This document shows, one piece after another, positions 1 through 9,221 of a stretch of 34,715 bases of DNA. Numbering within the stretch: the stretch's first letter is position 1; the number at the start of each line of letters is the position of its first letter. This DNA comes from Deltaproteobacteria bacterium (lineage in GTDB: Bacteria > Desulfobacterota > Syntrophia > Syntrophales > UBA5619). The stretch covers positions 1 to 34,715 of the forward strand of contig JAFGRP010000230.1 in assembly GCA_016935075.1 (NCBI GenBank), read 5' to 3'. Under the pieces are notes generated by a model. That model searched no databases. It was given only the letters and a program-made list of their open reading frames with translations, and was not told the origin of the DNA. A program made the translations under genes and the position numbers.

Positions 1-1267
1 GCATCCGGAGCTGCCAGGCAACCGACAATCCCGACGCCCCGCCGCCGATCACGGCGATCTTCCGGCCGGTGGCCGGCGCCGCTGCCGGGACGGCCGCCTG
101 GAGGCTGGCCCGTCCGAGGAGCGCCGTGTCGATGGCGGGAAGTCCCGCTTGTTGACGGGTGCAGCTCTGCATGCAGAGATTGGGACACAGGTAACCGCAG
201 ACCGTGGCCGGAAAGGGGGTGTATGCAAGCGCCAGATCCACCGCCTCCTGCATCTTTCCCATGCGGATCAGCTCCCACCGTTTCCGGACGGGGATCCCTG
301 TCGGACAATGGGCCTGACATGGGGGAAGGTATTTTTCGTTTTCCCAGACAGGGACAAATCGGCGCATCCGGCCGGTTGCAATCACCCCGATGGGGGTCCG
401 ATCCTGGTCGATCAAATCACCGATCATCCCACCCATCCCCAGCTCCCGATCCCAGACCTCCTCGCGGAAACGGCCGATATTCCGGCCCGGTGCGCCGGGT
501 TTTTCATAAGGTTTCCTGGCCACAAGGAGCTGCCAGGCGCCTCGCTCACCCATCCGTTCGGAAAGAAGGCCGGCCCGGCCGATCGCCTCCAGATAGGCCG
601 CCATGTTCGCCGTCAGCCAGCGCCACTCGCCGTCGTCGGGAACGGTCAGTCGGGCATCCCTTTCGCTGAATCCCTGATGGGAACCGCGGAAGAAGATTTT
701 CCCCCCCACCATTCCGACACAGGGGCGGTAGCCCAGGATGTTTTCCGTTTGTTCTTTTCCCGATCCGCAGACCACCGCAACGCCACCGGCCATGAATTCG
801 GCAAAGGAATCACCGACACTTCCCAGGACCCAGAGCTCCGGGGGATCGAAGCGGGGGTTGTGCTTCGTCATCGTCATCCCGCGCGCCCCGATGTCTCCCG
901 CGACATAGATCTTTCCCTGGGCCATCGCGTTGCCCACGCCGTTGGTGGCGTTGCCCCGAACGATGATCCGGGCCCCGGCATTGAGCCAGCCGACATCGTC
1001 GGAAGCGGGACCCACCACGTCGATCAGGGTGTTGGGAAATCCCATGGCGCCGACACGCTGCCCCGACGTCCCCAGGATGCGAATGGAAACGGGATCGTTC
1101 CCCGCCTTCCAGAGACGCCCGCCGAGGCCCTGCTGGCCGTGGGCGATGATCTCGATGTTCCGGTGGCCGTCGGCGACGGCCTGCTGGATGCGCTCCTCGA
1201 GCACACGCGAATCCACCCGAACGCCCTTTTCCGACCCCGGGATGATGATGGTAGGTTTTGTGGACAT
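1..1267 (-). CDS. Glutamate synthase GXGXG domain fused to GltD-like FAD oxidoreductase (partial)
   Basis: The reading frame is open from ATG at 1267 to the left edge, so only the first 422 residues are seen. The start follows GGAGAGG at a good distance, 19 bp after the preceding gene's stop. Residues about 1-240 resemble the GXGXG beta-helix that ends glutamate synthase large subunits (GltB3). A cysteine-rich segment of the GltD/DPYD N-terminal type follows, with C317, C321, C357, C361, C365 and C369, which in this family binds two [4Fe-4S] clusters. The last visible part is an FAD Rossmann loop, GGGASG at 408-413. By family knowledge this piece takes electrons from NAD(P)H to the FMN/Fe-S synthase subunit encoded just upstream. 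The fusion of GltB3 and GltD in one chain is directly visible; the C-terminal NAD(P)H-binding part lies outside the window. Confidence 0.88.
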   Translation of the reverse strand, partial: MSTKPTIIIPGSEKGVRVDSRVLEERIQQAVADGHRNIEIIAHGQQGLGGRLWKAGNDPVSIRILGTSGQRVGAMGFPNTLIDVVGPASDDVGWLNAGARIIVRGNATNGVGNAMAQGKIYVAGDIGARGMTMTKHNPRFDPPELWVLGSVGDSFAEFMAGGVAVVCGSGKEQTENILGYRPCVGMVGGKIFFRGSHQGFSERDARLTVPDDGEWRWLTANMAAYLEAIGRAGLLSERMGERGAWQLLVARKPYEKPGAPGRNIGRFREEVWDRELGMGGMIGDLIDQDRTPIGVIATGRMRRFVPVWENEKYLPPCQAHCPTGIPVRKRWELIRMGKMQEAVDLALAYTPFPATVCGYLCPNLCMQSCTRQQAGLPAIDTALLGRASLQAAVPAAAPATGRKIAVIGGGASGLSVAWQLRM

Positions 1268-1286
1268 GACCTCTCCTTAATATCTT

Positions 1287-2921
1287 CTACAGGACATACC
1301 GGATGCCGAGACGTTCCGCCGCGTCCCGGTCGGCGATCCCGAGCGCGTCGGACATGCCGATCGGCAACGATGTCGAGCGTCCGAGCGGTGCCACGATCTT
1401 CTTCAATTCCATATCGAAACTGACCACCACGTCGACGAGACGTTCGGCCACCTTCTCCGGATCGAGACGCCGGTAGAGGCGCGGGTCCTGTGAGGTAATC
1501 CCTTTCGGGCAGAGGCCGACGTTGCAGATGTTGCAGCGGTCCGCCTCCGAGCCGAGACAGCCGGCCGTCGCCTGCATGATGTACTTCCCCGCATGGATGC
1601 CGCTCGCCCCGAGCATGATCAGGGCAGCCGCATTGGCCGCCAGGTTCCCGTTTTTCCCCACGCCGCCGGCGGCGAAGATCGGGATCTCGTTCTGCTTGCC
1701 GACCCTCACCAGGTTGAGATAGGCGTCGCGGACGATGCCGGCGATGGGATGGCCCATGTGGTTCATCGAGACGTTGTAGGCCGCCCCCGTGCCGCCGTCC
1801 TCGCCGTCCATCGCCAGGGCCGCCGCATAGGGATTGCGCGTCAGATTGTTCATGACCGCAAGTGCCGTCGAGGTTGCAGAGATCTTCGGATAAACCGGCA
1901 CGCGGAAACCCCAGGCCATCGACATGGACTGGATCATCTTGGCAACCGCCTCCTCGATGGAATATTTCGTCTGATGGGTGGGCGGGCTGGGAAGATTGAT
2001 CCCCGTGGGCACGCCGCGGATCGCGGCGATCAGTTGGTTGACCTTGTACCACATCAGCAGTCCGCCGTCGCCCGGTTTCGCCCCCTGGCCGTACTTGATT
2101 TCGATGGCGCAGGGGTCCTCCTTCATCTCCGGCAGGGCGTGGATGATCTCATCCCACCCGAAGTAGCCGCTCGCGATCTGGAGAATGACGTACTTGAGAA
2201 ACCGCGAACGGAGGAGCCGGGGCGGGCAGCCGCCTTCCCCGGTGCAAAAGCGGACCCGCATCCCCAACTCCTCGTTCAGATAGGCCACCCCCATCTGGAG
2301 CCCCTCCCACATCGTGGGGGAAAGCGCCCCGAAGGACATGCTGCCCAGGATCAGCGGGTAGATCTCCCGAACCGGCGGAATCCGGCCGCCCTCGCGGGTG
2401 ACCCGGAGGGCCTCCTCCGGCGAGAGTACCCGGCCCAGCAGGGTTCGCAGCTCGAATTCGTGGCGTCCCGCGTCCAGGGCAGGGTCGGTCAGCATGGAGA
2501 TGCGGACGAACTTGATGTTGTCGAGGAGGCTTTCGCCTGCGTTGCGTCGACCGCCGCGTCGCCGCGGGATGCCTCCCTGGTTGATGTGAAAGCGGAGCTT
2601 GTCCGGTTCGTCATTGTGGATCGGCATGATCGCGTGGTTGGGGCAGACCATGTCGCACATCCCGCAACCGATACAGGCGTGGGCTGCGTCCGTCCGCTGG
2701 CGGATGCCGTGGTAGACGCCGAATAGATTGCTTGTTTTCTCCGTGAGCCCCAAAGGAACCTGCAGGACGCGCCGGCGATGGACGCCGAGTTCGATCGCCT
2801 GTACGGGACAGACCGCCGTACAGCGGCCGCAGAGGCTGCATTTTTCCTTGCTCCAGAGGATCTGCCAGGGCAGATCCTTCGTGCTCAGTGTAGACGGCTT
2901 AAGCTGTCCATCTGGTTCCAT
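1287..2921 (-). CDS. Archaeal-type glutamate synthase, FMN synthase domain with N-terminal ferredoxin domain
   Basis: A 544-residue protein with two [4Fe-4S] ferredoxin motifs at its N-terminus (C28, C31, C34, C38 and C83, C86, C89, C93), then the FMN-binding (beta/alpha)8 glutamate synthase domain (GltB2) from about residue 150. Near the C-terminus C455, C463, C466 and C471 lie in the region that holds the 3Fe-4S cluster in GltB proteins. It should transfer ammonia, released by the glutaminase subunit, to 2-oxoglutarate and reduce the adduct to glutamate in the cytoplasm. The start at 2921 follows AGGAGGT, and the gene overlaps the upstream glutaminase gene by 37 bp, which suggests translational coupling. 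Split glutamate synthases with a ferredoxin-bearing central subunit are known in archaea and some anaerobic bacteria. The subunit assignment is firm; the electron donor (NADPH through the partner, or ferredoxin) is inference. Confidence 0.93.
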   Translation of the reverse strand: MEPDGQLKPSTLSTKDLPWQILWSKEKCSLCGRCTAVCPVQAIELGVHRRRVLQVPLGLTEKTSNLFGVYHGIRQRTDAAHACIGCGMCDMVCPNHAIMPIHNDEPDKLRFHINQGGIPRRRGGRRNAGESLLDNIKFVRISMLTDPALDAGRHEFELRTLLGRVLSPEEALRVTREGGRIPPVREIYPLILGSMSFGALSPTMWEGLQMGVAYLNEELGMRVRFCTGEGGCPPRLLRSRFLKYVILQIASGYFGWDEIIHALPEMKEDPCAIEIKYGQGAKPGDGGLLMWYKVNQLIAAIRGVPTGINLPSPPTHQTKYSIEEAVAKMIQSMSMAWGFRVPVYPKISATSTALAVMNNLTRNPYAAALAMDGEDGGTGAAYNVSMNHMGHPIAGIVRDAYLNLVRVGKQNEIPIFAAGGVGKNGNLAANAAALIMLGASGIHAGKYIMQATAGCLGSEADRCNICNVGLCPKGITSQDPRLYRRLDPEKVAERLVDVVVSFDMELKKIVAPLGRSTSLPIGMSDALGIADRDAAERLGIRYVL

Positions 2922-4015
2922 CGCCCGACCTCCTGACGTTCCGGTCCCACAAAGACCGTATCATATTTCATCGGTTGAAAATCCCGGCTTTTGTCGCGCG
3001 CGGGGATCGCGGCATCCAGCCCGCACATCTCCGAGGAGAAGGCAAACATGCCGGGATTACCGCCCACCACGCCGGGACGGAGTTTTTTGCTGTCCTGCAG
3101 CATGAAGAGGGTTTTGTCGGGCAGACAGCCCATGACGCAGTTCGGCCCGTCGATGATCAGCGGCCGGCAGCTCTGCTTGACCATACGGAGCCAGGAACCG
3201 TTCGGATGGTTCTCCAGTTCGCCATCCTTGAGCGGTGTAATGATATGCTTGTACGTCTCGAGATCGAGATTCAGGTGCCGGATCGCGTAGTGGAGAATAT
3301 GGGTGAATACCTCGGAGTCCGACTGATATCCGACATAGCCCGGCTCCCTGCGCGACATGAGGAACTCCCGGATCGGCAGGAAGGCGGTGTTCTCGCCGTT
3401 GGTCATGGTGGCCATTCCCTGGATGAAAAAGGGATGGCAGGCATAGATGTTGATGGCATAGTTCGTATTCTGCCGACCCTGGGCCAGGATCGTCCGTGCC
3501 TGGAGTTCCTTGCGGTTCAGGCCGAGGTAGTCCGCGACGGCCATCGGGTCGCCGACCTCCTTGATCATGATCACGTCCGGCCAGAAACTGAAGACCATCA
3601 TCGATTCATCCTCCTCCCCCATCTTGCGGAGCTGGAGGCGGCACATCATCAGGCGGTGCTGGACCTCCTCTTCGGGCAGGTTCTCCCAATCGGGGGGATA
3701 TTCATAGACGCGGATCAGGTAATTGTCCCGCCGGGGCGTCCCCACCGGAGGGCGCTTCGCGGGGCGGAAAGAGAGTTTGTATTTCGTCATGAAATCCTTG
3801 TCCATCATGTACCGGTCAAGGGCCTTGATCCCCGTGTTGGAGAAAATTCCGGAGAGGATCGGCCCGCCCCGGAACTGCTCGAAATCACCGCCCAAATCGG
3901 TCATATAGAGCCCCACACCCGACCCGTCGTGACCCTCCTTCATCACGTCGAGGGCGCGGATCGCAACCATCGGGGACAGGGGATCCTTGCTGGTAATGGC
4001 AAACAATCTGCACAT
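2885..4015 (-). CDS. Glutamate synthase glutaminase domain (class II glutamine amidotransferase)
   Basis: A 376-residue class II (Ntn-type) glutamine amidotransferase, the free-standing equivalent of the GltB N-terminal domain. It should hydrolyse glutamine and pass ammonia to the synthase subunit encoded downstream. There are two in-frame ATG codons, at 4021 and 4015. I choose 4015 because it makes the protein begin Met-Cys-Arg-Leu-Phe, placing the catalytic cysteine at position 2 where Met removal exposes it, and because the AGGA Shine-Dalgarno is about 9 nt from this ATG but only 3 nt from the first. It is the first gene of the glutamate synthase operon and lies about 110 bp downstream of a sigma-54 promoter at 4125-4140. 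The family call is secure. Confidence 0.92.
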   Translation of the reverse strand: MCRLFAITSKDPLSPMVAIRALDVMKEGHDGSGVGLYMTDLGGDFEQFRGGPILSGIFSNTGIKALDRYMMDKDFMTKYKLSFRPAKRPPVGTPRRDNYLIRVYEYPPDWENLPEEEVQHRLMMCRLQLRKMGEEDESMMVFSFWPDVIMIKEVGDPMAVADYLGLNRKELQARTILAQGRQNTNYAINIYACHPFFIQGMATMTNGENTAFLPIREFLMSRREPGYVGYQSDSEVFTHILHYAIRHLNLDLETYKHIITPLKDGELENHPNGSWLRMVKQSCRPLIIDGPNCVMGCLPDKTLFMLQDSKKLRPGVVGGNPGMFAFSSEMCGLDAAIPARDKSRDFQPMKYDTVFVGPERQEVGRWNQMDSLSRLH

Positions 4016-4124
4016 GATCATCCATCCTTTCTATCATTCGTTGGAAACTGTAACGTTTTTTAAGGAGTCCGGGATCTTGCGAGACCGCAAACGCCTGTCC
4101 CGAAAAAGCCCGGGATAGTAATAT

Positions 4125-4140
4125 AGCCAAAACCGTGCCA
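4125..4140 (-). promoter_or_regulatory. Sigma-54 promoter of the glutamate synthase operon
   Basis: On the minus strand the sequence reads TGGCACGGTTTTGGCT. It matches the sigma-54 consensus TGGCACG-N4-TTGCW at all defined positions except one, with GG (-24) and GC (-12) at exactly the right spacing. It lies 110 bp upstream of the glutaminase start codon and faces that gene. Two dyads at 4245-4283 are placed like enhancer sites, and a sigma-54 activator gene is next door. Confidence 0.8.
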
Positions 4141-4244
4141 TTTTCAGGGAACAAGCGTTAAGAATGGCCGATGAATTGCCGCATGATTCCGGAGGGTAAC
4201 CATCCCGTCTCCGGCAGAGATGCAAACGACCGGGAGCCCTCGCA

Positions 4245-4283
4245 ACAAAAATGTCGCTTTGATGAAAAAAGGGACAAAATTGT
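4245..4283. promoter_or_regulatory. Paired ACA-N4-TGT dyads upstream of the glutamate synthase promoter
   Basis: Two dyads are seen on the plus strand: ACAAAAATGT at 4245-4254 and ACAAAATTGT at 4274-4283. Their centres are 29 bp apart, and 111 and 140 bp upstream of the -24 GG. The same two dyads with the same 29-bp spacing occur upstream of the amt sigma-54 promoter (21237-21275). Position and recurrence suggest upstream activator sites, probably for the NifA-like protein encoded from 4294. They do not match the classical NifA (TGT-N10-ACA) or NtrC sites, so the binding protein is inference. Confidence 0.6.
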
Positions 4284-4293
4284 ACCGCCGGAA

Positions 4294-5898
4294 TCAGCTT
4301 GCCTTGGCTCCGGGGCGCGAGCCGTTTTCCGTTTTCACACGGAAAGGCCGGGGGTCGATCCCCATCTTCCGGATCCGGTACTGGATGATCCGTTTCGTGG
4401 TCCCCAGCAGTTTCGCCGCCTGGGTCTGGTTCCCCCGGGTTTCCCGGAGGGCGTTGGTGATCAGCTCCCGTTCCTGCGCCTCGACGACGGCATTGAGCCT
4501 TCCCTGTTCCTTCTTTTCCGCGCCTTTCAACCCGATCTGCAGGGAGGGCGGCAGATGCACCGGCTCGATCGTGTCGCCCGGCGTGAGCAGAATTGCCCGT
4601 TCGATGCAGTTTTCCAGTTCCCGGACGTTCCCCGGCCAGTGGTAGGCCAGGAGGATGTCCGACACCGCAGGAGAGATCTTTTTGATCGGCTTTCCCATTT
4701 CCTTCGTATATTTCAGGACAAAATGGTCGGCCAGAAGGATGATGTCGCTCCCCCGCTCGCGCAACGGCGGCAGGAAAAGGGGAAAGACGTTCAGCCGGTA
4801 GAAGAGGTCGGCCCGGAACCGTCCCGGGGCGAGATCCTGCTCCAGATTCCGGTTCGTCGCGGCGATGACCCGCACGTCCACGCGCACCACGCGGGAGGAA
4901 CCGAGGGGCTGAAACTGCTTCTCCTGGAGAACCCGGAGCAGCTTGGCCTGTGCCGCGGCGGAGAGCTCCCCGACCTCATCGAGGAAGATCGTTCCCCCGT
5001 GCGCCTCTTCGAAACGTCCGCGCCGCTGGTGGATGGCGCCGGTGAAAGCCCCCCGTTCGTGGCCGAAAAGCTCGCTTTCGAGCAGGGTGTCGGGAATAGC
5101 GGCGCAGTTGACCTGCACGAGCGGCCCCTTGAGGCGGGGGCTGTTTTTGTGAATCGCCCGGGCGATCAGTTCCTTGCCCGTCCCCGTCTCCCCGTGAATC
5201 AGGACCGTTGTGTTGGAATCGGCCACCTGGGCAACCATCCCGAAGAGATTCTGCATCACCCCGGAATGGCCGATGATGTCCGCCGACGGCGTCCGGGAGC
5301 GGCCGAGGATATGGCGGAGGCGCCGGTTCTCCTCCTCGATGGCGCGGTTGTGGACCGCCTTGGCCAGAAGCTCGGCAACCGAAGAGAGCACGGCGAGTTC
5401 CCGATCCAGGTTCTCCACCTGCCGGGCAACCTTGTCCGCCGAGAGCACCCCGACGACGCGGGCGTCATAGATGATCGGCACACAGAGAAAGGAGAGTTCC
5501 GAACGGTTCAGGAACCGGCGGGCGCCGGTCCGGTCCAGGAAATGGACCTCATTCCCGAGATTCGCGCAGGCCATGGGACGGCCGGTCTGCGCGACCTTTC
5601 CCGTAATTCCTTCGCCGGGCTGGTAGGTCACGTCCAGGCCCTGGATATTAACGCTGTGCGCGACATCCAGCCAGGCCTCCCCCGTTTCGCGATCGAGGAG
5701 GGAGATCATCCCCCGCTGCATTCCCAGCCGGTCGCTCATCTCCCGCAGTGCCTGCTCAATCTGCTCCCGCAGCTCCCCGGGCTGCGCAAGGATCCTGGCG
5801 ACGGCATGCAATGCGGCAAGTTCTTCGAAATTATGGAGGCTGATCTCTTTTCCTCCGGGTGCACCGACCTGCGACGGCCGCCAAATCGACGAAGTCAT
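4294..5898 (-). CDS. NifA-like sigma-54-dependent transcriptional activator (GAF-AAA-Fis)
   Basis: A 534-residue enhancer-binding protein. A GAF domain spans about residues 25-190, followed by an AAA+ sigma-54 activation domain with Walker A GETGTGKE (236-243), the sigma-54 contact loop GAFTGA (283-288) and Walker B GGTIFLDE (301-308). A Fis-type helix-turn-helix lies near the C-terminus ([19 protein letters not shown]). No receiver domain is present, so control is expected through a ligand or protein bound by the GAF domain; in NifA relatives PII proteins can act there. The gene lies directly upstream of, and in the same direction as, the sigma-54-driven glutamate synthase operon, and is divergent from formate dehydrogenase. 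No nif genes are in the window. A role in nitrogen assimilation fits the paired promoters best; an FhlA-like formate role is the alternative, but I find no sigma-54 promoter in front of fdnG. Its SD (AGGAG) is an unusually long 13 nt from the ATG. Confidence 0.9.
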   Translation of the reverse strand: MTSSIWRPSQVGAPGGKEISLHNFEELAALHAVARILAQPGELREQIEQALREMSDRLGMQRGMISLLDRETGEAWLDVAHSVNIQGLDVTYQPGEGITGKVAQTGRPMACANLGNEVHFLDRTGARRFLNRSELSFLCVPIIYDARVVGVLSADKVARQVENLDRELAVLSSVAELLAKAVHNRAIEEENRRLRHILGRSRTPSADIIGHSGVMQNLFGMVAQVADSNTTVLIHGETGTGKELIARAIHKNSPRLKGPLVQVNCAAIPDTLLESELFGHERGAFTGAIHQRRGRFEEAHGGTIFLDEVGELSAAAQAKLLRVLQEKQFQPLGSSRVVRVDVRVIAATNRNLEQDLAPGRFRADLFYRLNVFPLFLPPLRERGSDIILLADHFVLKYTKEMGKPIKKISPAVSDILLAYHWPGNVRELENCIERAILLTPGDTIEPVHLPPSLQIGLKGAEKKEQGRLNAVVEAQERELITNALRETRGNQTQAAKLLGTTKRIIQYRIRKMGIDPRPFRVKTENGSRPGAKAS

Positions 5899-5973
5899 GA
5901 TCGAAACGGTTCTCCTGACTTAGGTGCGCTTCCAACCATTCCTGCCCAACCGGCGATATTAGACTAACACGGT

Positions 5974-6130
5974 TTGATACAAAAATGCAATGCACGCTGC
6001 GGAAGCATTTTTCTTTGTATTGTTTTTTTTCTTGACAAACTTACATTTCTCGTCAAGAATGCGCCATCCCGGAGTTGTCCTCTTTACTAAATCTCAAACG
6101 CACCATTGATTGACAACCATTTTGTATCAA
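5974..6130. repeat. Inverted TTGATACAAAA boxes in the regulator/fdnG intergenic region
   Basis: TTGATACAAAAATG at 5974-5987 recurs in inverted form as CATTTTGTATCAA at 6118-6130. The first copy overlaps a possible -35 region of the divergent regulator gene, and the second ends 1 nt before the GGAGGG Shine-Dalgarno of fdnG. The arrangement suggests an operator pair serving both divergent genes, but the protein is unknown. Confidence 0.4.
6032..6060 (+). promoter_or_regulatory. Possible sigma-70 promoter of the fdn operon
   Basis: TTGACA at 6032-6037 is followed after 17 bp by AAGAAT at 6055-6060, a weak -10. The pair is also bounded by a small dyad, CTTGAC (6031-6036) and GTCAAG (6052-6057). 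It would give a leader of about 80 nt before fdnG. No sigma-54 element is seen in this intergenic region. Confidence 0.35.
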
Positions 6131-6146
6131 GGAGGGTTTAAAGCCT

Positions 6147-9100
6147 ATGGGAATCACGCGACGGAAATTTTTGCAGTATTCAGGCCTGACCGCAGGATCC
6201 ATTCTTTTGCCTTCCGGTATGGCCGCATCCTCGGAAAAAGTAAAGGCCTTCCCCCTGCATAAACCGATCAGGGAGGCAGCCACCATCTGCCCCTACTGTT
6301 CCTGCGGATGTGGATTGCTCATTGCCACGGGACCCGACGGTCACATCATCAATTCGGAGGGGGATCCCGACAATCCGGTCAACCGCGGGGCGCTCGATCC
6401 GAAATCTGTCTCTGTTCGCCAGCTTTCCCAGAGTCCGTTGCGCTTGAGAAAGCCTCTGTACCGGGCGCCGGGCAGCGACAAGTTCGAGGAAAAGGACTGG
6501 GAGTGGACGATCGCCGAAGTGGCCAAACGGATCAAAACAACCCGGGACGCCACCTTCCAGAAACAAAACGATAAAGGCGTTACGGTGAATCGCACCACGG
6601 GTATGGCCTTCATGGGCGGCGCCGCGAACAACAATGAGGAATGTTATCTGGCCTCCAAGTTGAGCCGCGCCCTGGGTCTGGTCTATCTTGAGCATCAGGC
6701 CCGTATCTGACACTCCGCCACGGTGGCCGGTCTGGCCGCAAGTTTTGGTCGTGGCGCGATGACCAATCACTGGATCGATGTGAAAAATGCCGATGTGATC
6801 CTGGCCGACGGTTCCAATTGCGCGGAAAATCACCCGGCATCGATGACCTGGATCAATAAGGCGAAGGATGACCGGGGGGCCAAGTTCATCGTGGTGGATC
6901 CCCGTTTCACCAGGACGGCCTCGCAGGCGGATCTTTACGTCTCCATCCGCAGCGGCACCGATATCGCCTTCTTCGGCGGGATGATGAAATACCTGATGGA
7001 CAAGCAATTGTTCCATAGGGAATACGTGGTTCATTATACCAATGCGGCCAATGTGATCGATCCCGGATTCAAAGGGCCCGCTGACCTGGATGGCCTGTTC
7101 TCGGGTTTCGTTGATGACGACGGCGACGGCTTCGGCAAGTATGATCGGGGCACCTGGAAGTACCAGACGGATCCCCAGGGAAAGCCCCTCCGGGACGAGA
7201 CCCTGAAAAATCGACAGTGCGTTTTTCAGGTCATGAAGCGTCACTACGCCCGGTACACGCTCAAAACGGTCTCCGACATTACAGGCTGTCCGCCGGAAAC
7301 GCTGGAGGCGGCCTATAAACTGTTCGCCACTACGGGGGCGAAGAACAAGTCCGGGACCATTCTTTATGCCATGGGGCAGACGCAGCATACCGTCGGATCT
7401 CAAAATGTACGCTGTATGGGCATGATCCAGCTGCTGCTGGGCAACATGGGGGTTCCGGGGGGCGGGGTGAATGCGCTGCGCGGCGAGTCCAACGTCCAGG
7501 GGTCGACCGACCAGGGCCTTCTGGCCCATCTCGTTCCCGGATACATGAGCATTCCAAGGGCGGGCGATCATCCCACGCTGGCCGCTTACCATGAGAAGGA
7601 AACCCCCAAGACAAGCTATTGGTCCAACAAACCCAAATTCATGGTCAGTCTTCTGAAGGCCTGGTGGGGGGATCATGCCACGGCGGAAAACCAGTTTGCC
7701 TATGACTACCTGCCCAAGGTGGAGAGCCCGGCCAAACATTACTGGATAAGCCTGTTTGAGGAGATGTATGCCGGGAAGATCGAGGGATTGTGGCTCCTGG
7801 GACAGAACCCGGCGGTCAGCGGACCCAATTCCCGCCTGGAGCGGGAGGCCTTGAAGAAGCTCAAATGGATGGTTGTTCAGGAGATATTCGACACCGAAAC
7901 CTGCTCGTTCTGGCGCGCCCCGGACGTCATACCCGCCGACATCCGGACGGAGGTCTTTATCCTGCCGGCGGCGGACGCCATGGAGAAAGAGGGAAGCATC
8001 GGCACCAGCGGCCGGCTGATTCAGTGGCGGTCCAAGGTGGCCGATCCCCCCGGTATGGCGCTGCCGGATCATCAGATCCTCAATCTTATCGCCCTCAAAT
8101 TGAAGGAGCTCTATGCCGCCGCCCCAGGGCCCTTTGCCGATCCCATCATTCATCTCAACTGGGATTACGGCAAGGAGTTGAGCGTGGAGAAGGTGGCCCG
8201 GGAGCTCAATGGGTATGCGACTGCCGTCATTAAAGACCCCCAGGGCAATATCCTCGCCAACAAGGGCGACATCCTCAAAACGTTCGCCCTGTTGCAGGCC
8301 GACGGGACCACCGCATGCGGCTGCTGGATCTACGGGGGATATTTTGCACCGGCCGATGACGGGACGGGAAAGATGATGCCGGCAACCAAACGCCGGGGGC
8401 AGAAAGACCCGGGCGGTCTGGGGACTTACCCTTTCTGGGCCTTTGCCTGGCCGGCCAACCGGCGCATCATTTACAACCGCTGTTCCGCCGATCCCAACGG
8501 CAAGCCCTGGAGCGAGGAGAAAAAACTGATCTGGTGGGACGAGGCCCTGAAGAAATGGACGGGGTACGACGTTCCCGATTTTGCCCCCACCAAGGCCCCC
8601 TCGGATCCGGGCGGGAAAGATCCCTTTATCATGCGCATCGACGGGAGAGGAGGTCTCTTTTCACCCCTTAATGAAGGGCCGTTTCCGGAACACTATGAAC
8701 CCATGGAAACGCCGGTCGCGAAAAATCCCTTCTCCGCCCGTCTGCACAATCCGGCCGTTCAGGTCTGGAAGACGGATCAGGGCAAGGCGATCGGGGATAA
8801 CTGGGGAAAGACGGACAAGTACCCCATCGTGGCCACCACGTACCGGGTTGTCGAACACTGGCAGGCCGGCGGGATGTCGCGATGGCTGGACTGGCTGACC
8901 GAATGCCAGCCCCAGATGTTTATCGAGCTGAGCAAGGAACTGGCGGCCGAGAAGGGGATTCTAAACGGCGACCGCGTCAGGGTCAGCTCCGCCCGGGGGG
9001 AAATTTCGGCGGTAGCGGTCGTGACAGCCCGCTTCAAACCGTTCAAGGTAGCGGGTAAAGCCGTTCATCAAATCGGAATGCCCTGGCATTTCGGATGGGG

Positions 9101-9209
9101 GGGTCTGGCGACCGGGGATGTGGCCAACGATCTGACGCCCCATGTGGGGGATGCCAATACGACGATTCCGGAATACAAGGCATTCCTGGTGGATATTCGT
9201 AAGGCTTAG
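6147..9209 (+). CDS. fdnG: Formate dehydrogenase-N catalytic subunit, selenocysteine-containing
   Basis: One 1020-residue gene interrupted by an in-frame TGA at 6708-6710, read as selenocysteine 188. The context around it (QARI-U-HSATVA, then FGRGAMTNHW) matches the FdnG active site, where Sec ligates the Mo or W of the bis-pyranopterin cofactor. A twin-arginine signal (RRKFLQ at residues 5-10) predicts Tat export, so the enzyme faces the periplasm and oxidises formate to CO2. The [4Fe-4S] motif has C48, C51 and C55 plus an extra C53. The position of the usual fourth ligand (GALCPKG in E. coli FdnG) reads GALDPKS with D84. SD GGAGGG lies 10 nt before the ATG. fdnH follows after 12 bp and fdnI after that. 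Gene callers would split this gene at the TGA into 6147-6710 and 6723-9209. Confidence 0.96.
6708..6755 (+). promoter_or_regulatory. UGA selenocysteine codon and bSECIS hairpin
   Basis: Directly after the TGA (6708-6710) the mRNA can fold with an outer stem CGCCACG (6716-6722) / CGTGGCG (6749-6755) and an apical stem GGCC (6725-6728) / GGCC (6734-6737) closing the loop GGTCT (6729-6733). The loop GGUCU and its distance of 18 nt from the UGA are the same as I recall for the E. coli fdhF/fdnG elements recognised by SelB. Confidence 0.85.
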
Positions 9210-9221
9210 AAAGGGGATCTT

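Noticed and set aside
149-1423. Long plus-strand open frames opposite the glutamate synthase genes, and similar long antisense frames elsewhere (for example 4171-5967, 17217-19304, 28083-29657)
   Set aside because: They mirror real genes on the other strand in GC-rich codon usage, show composition typical of antisense frames and match no family I recognise.
6708-6710. A nonsense mutation making fdnG a pseudogene
   Set aside because: The TGA is at the family's selenocysteine position, with matching flanks and a well-formed bSECIS at the standard distance.
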